Positions 61,339 through 64,000 of a stretch of 64,000 bases of DNA are shown in pieces. Source of the stretch: Chelonoidis abingdonii (lineage: Eukaryota > Chordata > Testudines > Testudinidae); NCBI RefSeq assembly GCF_003597395.2, contig NC_133771.1, positions 44,118,841-44,182,840 of the forward strand, written 5' to 3'. The translations under genes were made by a program, and so were the position numbers. Positions within the stretch are counted from its first letter, which is position 1, and each line of letters begins with the position of its first letter. The notes under the pieces were generated by a model. That model ran no database searches. It was not told the origin of the DNA and saw only the letters and a program-made list of their open reading frames with translations.

Positions 61339-62944
61339 CTGTTACCATTATGTTTTCAAACATTTCAGCTGATGTTTTAGTGAAACACCATAATCTGACA
61401 ATAAATCACATATAAAGAGAATATTAATACCTAGTACGACAACTTTAACCTAAAAATATTAATAGCATATAACATTTTAATGATGTATTTGCATAAATGG
61501 AACTGAATCAAACTAAATATTCACTCGTCTATACTTCATAAATGTTTTAAACAATGTGGCAGATGCAACAAAGCATATTTTTTGTTGTGATGTTCAATTT
61601 AGAAGATACCACAAAGACAAATACCCTTACAGTTTTGTGACCTTTTCCAAAATTCAGCTTCATTACTCAAAGTACAAAATTCATGAATTCCATACTGACC
61701 ATAAATAAGTCAATACAGTATTTAGGGAGGTTGAGAGTTAGAAAGTGGTAACTTTTAAAAACAGCATGTTGGACAGTTATAAATAAATATTCATGTAGTC
61801 AGGAAATTTAATGAGGATCCTTTCTGAACATAGATGCTATAAATTGTCTGCAGTGAGGGCAGACACTTGTAAATCCCCTGTTAAGGAATAGAAGAAATTC
61901 AGTCTCAATCCATGACTTTAGACACAGCAATCTCTGAGATCACTGATCCTTGGCAGCCTATTTTTATGGTTCAGCAACAGCCTTTAAAGGCTATGAGGGA
62001 CTGGGTCCAAATTTTCCTTTTTCAGAAGCAAGATTGCTAGGGATAAAGCATTATCCAAAAATAAAGGATTCTTTTTAATGAATCCAGCTTAGAATTTCCA
62101 AAATCTGTTTTTGGTTTGTTTGTTTGTAAAATTAATGGTGGGAAATTAATTGTAAGAGTATGTAGCAAAATGAGCAAAGCTCTGAGATATATCATTTTAA
62201 TCTCATGTACACACAAATATTTTGCAGCAGGCTAAAACATCAGGATTAATCAACATATGCAGATCCTGACATAAAAATTAAATCACTTTGCTATATAGTG
62301 ATCACACACAAAAGATTTCTACCAGTTTGAAAGCTAGAAACTGGTTATATTTTTCCAATGAACAGAAGTAAGTTGAGTCATAATTTCAGCTTCATTGAGG
62401 GTGCTTTGGTAGTCCAAAGCATCCCTAAAGTCAGTTTAACTGGCAAGTGGATGATTCTGTCAGTGCAGAGGAATCTTGAAATAATGCAAGGACAAAATAG
62501 CTGGTCCCATACCACCCATCCCTCTCACATAGGTTAAGAAGAGTAACCTATACATTTCTCCATCTCAGCCATATCCTCCCACTCCCTCCATTGGAATGGT
62601 CCCTTGGGACTGTGGGCAGCTTAGAATAAAATGCAGCACCTCTGAGGCTGCTCTAATTTATAACAGGGACTAACTCAACAACTAGACAGCCACAGGAACA
62701 GGACGATTTAAAAGGTGAGGTAAAGTCCCCCTTGTGTCTCTTGTCTCCAAGGGCTGTACTGACTCAACCTGGATGTAGCCCAAAGGTGCCCTTAAAGGTG
62801 ATCACTGTAGTGAACTTTGTTTATGGATTTTTTCGAGTTGTTAAATATTGTCATCTCATAGTGCAATTCAATAATGAACTAATTACTTCAAATACAGTGT
62901 ATTCAGGAAAACAGTATTTAACTAGTTTTCCTAGTAGATTGTCA

Positions 62945-64000
62945 CATATCTGTTACTGTACTTGACATAGAATTGTTGCGTTGAGTTGTCAGAGCATGTT
63001 AGAGTGGGTGCATACGCACTAATGATGGTGGCATGACGTTTAGCATTTAGTGTGAAGCATAGTTTCAGCAATCTTTCATTGATACCCACTGGAAGGTCTG
63101 GGAGTTGATGCATCAATGAGGTTTTTATTGCCAGACCAATGCCATGTATTCCATCCTCTGTCTTAGTCTTACCCTTCCAGAAGAAGGTGTAATCACTTCC
63201 TGGTTCGCTCAAGAAACCTTTCCCAAGCAATCTTGTTTTGCTTAATGCCGCTATATCAATATTGTAGCGGGCTAGTTCTTGAGCAATGAGAGCTGTCCTT
63301 CTCTCAGGTCTTGCAACAGCTTCTCAATCCATGAGGGCACAAACATTCCATACACCAATGGTAAGTTTTCTCAAATTTTTCTTTTGGTTTCAGCCGCAGA
63401 TTGGGTTAAACTGCCAGCCACGGCTTGCTGGCCAACTGTTGTAGGGCAGGCAATTTTTAGGCCACCTTTTTTAGGCCCATCCCTTACTAGGGTGAGCAGT
63501 GCTGTCCTAAAGAGGGCTGCTCAGATGCCTGGGATGCTGCCGGGCAAGTCTGCTGCCCCAAGTACAGAGCTGGAAGATCACCTATCCACAGGCCGCCTGC
63601 GTGCAGGATTGGGATTATGACTCCCAGTGGTAACCTCCACCTATTGCTTTGCCCCTCCCCCATTGTCACAGGACTTGGATGGTATGATGATGTTAGATGA
63701 GTTGCACAAGACCTGTGCGTGAAAGCTTTTTAAGTGGTAGAGCCGTTGAATGGGAGCAATCCCATTCTCTTGACCTTAGAAGTCAAACACCAATGGTACA
63801 AAAAATCGTCATGACTGGTAACTTCTTGGGTTGCAGTGGATGGCCTTAACGTCTTTTGTGCCTCTTCAAGCCCTTCACTTTCCACAAAGCGTTGCAGAAC
63901 CACCTTCTTGGCCGTTTGATCATAGTGATCTCTTTCGCTCAGTCCACCGAAGCTGACGTCGCATGCGGGTAGGCATATCCCTAATTCACTGAGGGTTTGA
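62945..64000 (-). mobile_element. RTE-type LINE, 5' region with endonuclease remnant
   Basis: The reverse strand from about 63365 to 62960 encodes an apurinic-type endonuclease: IGVWNVCALMD, PERRTALIAQELARYNIDIA, GSDYTFFWKGK, GIGLAIKTS, SAYAPTL. These are the motifs of RTE LINEs that are often mis-annotated as craniofacial development protein 2-like. A stop interrupts the Met-Asp junction near 63330. 63370-64000 would be the 5' untranslated part. Confidence 0.68.

Overview
The window is vertebrate genomic DNA, most likely from a turtle (Testudines; a crocodilian is the main alternative). The evidence is the repeat content: chicken-repeat-1 (CR1) LINEs, Penelope-like tails, a tRNA-derived SINE with a CR1-like tail, Harbinger and hAT miniature elements, a DIRS-type tyrosine recombinase remnant and retroviral LTRs. 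Nothing prokaryotic is present. One assembly gap (12947-13490) and one single N (8016) interrupt the sequence.

The only functional gene I can support is one very large gene on the minus strand. Nine exons run from 55150 down to 1667 and encode alternating complement-type (sushi/CCP) and CUB domains. The residues match CSMD1 (CUB and Sushi multiple domains 1) much better than CSMD3 or CSMD2, judged from memory of the family. In transcript order they are: sushi 3 (55150-54968), CUB 4 (52160-51834), sushi 4 (50997-50803), CUB 5 first half (47837-47699) and second half (40657-40470), sushi 5 (28288-28100), CUB 6 first half (19937-19821) and second half (10198-9983), and sushi 6 (1855-1667). Every junction has GT/AG signals. 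The nine exons join into one open frame of 1743 nt (581 codons) with no stop. The gene continues off both ends of the window.

The rest is intron. 1-9982 is rich in DNA transposons and LTRs (Harbinger, two hAT elements, two LTR families). 10199-19820 holds a broken CR1 that collected an LTR, two SINEs and a second LTR, followed by a DIRS-like recombinase remnant and a Harbinger transposase remnant. 19938-28099 holds CR1, Penelope and nested LTR/hAT insertions, including a decayed Penelope-like element. 28289-40469 holds hAT, a Tigger-like element carrying a nested CR1, and small inverted-repeat elements. 40658-47698 holds a long CR1 split by an LTR. 47838-64000 is sparser and ends in an RTE-type LINE endonuclease region.

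No new biological system was found. The most informative structures are the palindromic Penelope-tail elements with 12-15 bp target duplications, the DIRS-like remnant with terminal inverted repeats, a tandem NAGNAG acceptor in CSMD1, and several nested insertions that give a relative insertion order.
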